Part shown: piece after piece, positions 13,412-13,562 of the stretch
Layout of the letters: each line of letters begins with the position of its first letter
How positions within the stretch are numbered: position 1 is the stretch's first letter
Assembly: GCA_017395275.1 (NCBI GenBank)
Contig: JAFPVN010000066.1
Span: 1 to 13,562, forward strand
Length of the DNA: 13,562 nucleotides
From: Candidatus Methanomethylophilaceae archaeon
Lineage (GTDB): Archaea; Thermoplasmatota; Thermoplasmata; Methanomassiliicoccales; Methanomethylophilaceae
Reading direction: 5' to 3'
Made by a program: the position numbers and the translations under genes
Notes under the pieces: generated by a model
Told to the model about the DNA's origin: nothing
The model's database searches: none
Seen by the model: the letters and a program-made list of their open reading frames with translations, nothing else

Positions 13412-13562
13412 ATGGACGTAGACGCGACTGTAGAGGCCATAAAATCGATGGAGATCCGCGGAGCGGGAAAGATCGCAAGGGCGGGAGCGTCGGCACTGGC
13501 CGACTTCGCCGGCAGTTACAAGGGCGACGGCATCGAGGCGTTCCGCAGGGACCTGGCCGCCG
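13412..13562 (+). CDS. Ribose-1,5-bisphosphate isomerase (eIF2B-like), N-terminal part
   Basis: Only the first 50 codons are in the window. IKSMEIRGAGKIARAGASAL (residues 10-29) is very like the start of archaeal ribose-1,5-bisphosphate isomerases. These turn ribose 1,5-bisphosphate into ribulose 1,5-bisphosphate between AMP phosphorylase and form III RuBisCO. The catalytic cysteine and aspartate lie beyond the edge. Related members of the eIF2B alpha/methylthioribose-1-phosphate isomerase superfamily share a similar fold; IRGAGKIAR at this distance from the start favours the sugar isomerase. The ATG has no ribosome binding site but lies 25 bases after a TATA box. Confidence 0.75.
   Translation, partial: MDVDATVEAIKSMEIRGAGKIARAGASALADFAGSYKGDGIEAFRRDLAA

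Overview
The window looks like a chromosomal segment of a moderately GC-rich euryarchaeon. The archaeal markers are a sliding clamp (PCNA), transcription factor S, an archaeal CPSF-type nuclease, the wyosine enzyme Taw2, geranylgeranyl reductase, split transketolase, ribose-1,5-bisphosphate isomerase and TATA-box promoters. All 13 stop codons visible in the window are TGA, with no TAA or TAG. That fits the Thermoplasmata side, perhaps Methanomassiliicoccales, where TAG is rare, but the taxon is an inference.

Left part (1-2423): the 5' two thirds of an RNA 3'-phosphate cyclase gene (rtcA, minus) runs off the left edge. It is divergent from a tRNA-Val(UAC) gene. Twelve bases after the tRNA begins an apparently complete IS110/IS1111-type element (about 824-2380, minus). 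It has imperfect 23-26 bp inverted repeats, a DEDD recombinase, and a 286-base stretch beyond the recombinase stop (824-1109) with several small hairpins and a direct repeat. That stretch is the best candidate for a bridge (seek) RNA. An 11-bp perfect inverted repeat flanks the TATA-like box of the recombinase.

Middle left (2424-5509): nadC and an archaeal CPSF2-type beta-CASP ribonuclease form a two-gene minus-strand operon. Its roughly 115-195 base leader/intergenic region contains four dyads, one of them a perfect 16-bp palindrome. On the other side of that region is a divergent gene for a small membrane protein of unknown function.

Middle right (5575-11269): a tight seven-gene plus-strand operon runs TFS - PCNA - transketolase N - transketolase C - transaldolase - geranylgeranyl reductase - Taw2. 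Gaps are 15 bases or fewer, with 4-base overlaps. It joins transcription and replication factors to the non-oxidative pentose phosphate pathway, archaeal lipid saturation and tRNA-Phe wyosine modification. Taw2 appears to start at a CTG codon that overlaps the preceding stop.

Right part (11235-13562): a 499-residue protein of unknown function with Cys/His clusters is convergent with taw2 (35-base overlap) and divergent from a stand-alone RNase III lacking a dsRNA-binding domain. The window ends in the first 50 codons of a probable ribose-1,5-bisphosphate isomerase (AMP/RuBisCO III pathway). TATA spacing suggests that this gene and the 499-residue gene have leaderless mRNAs.
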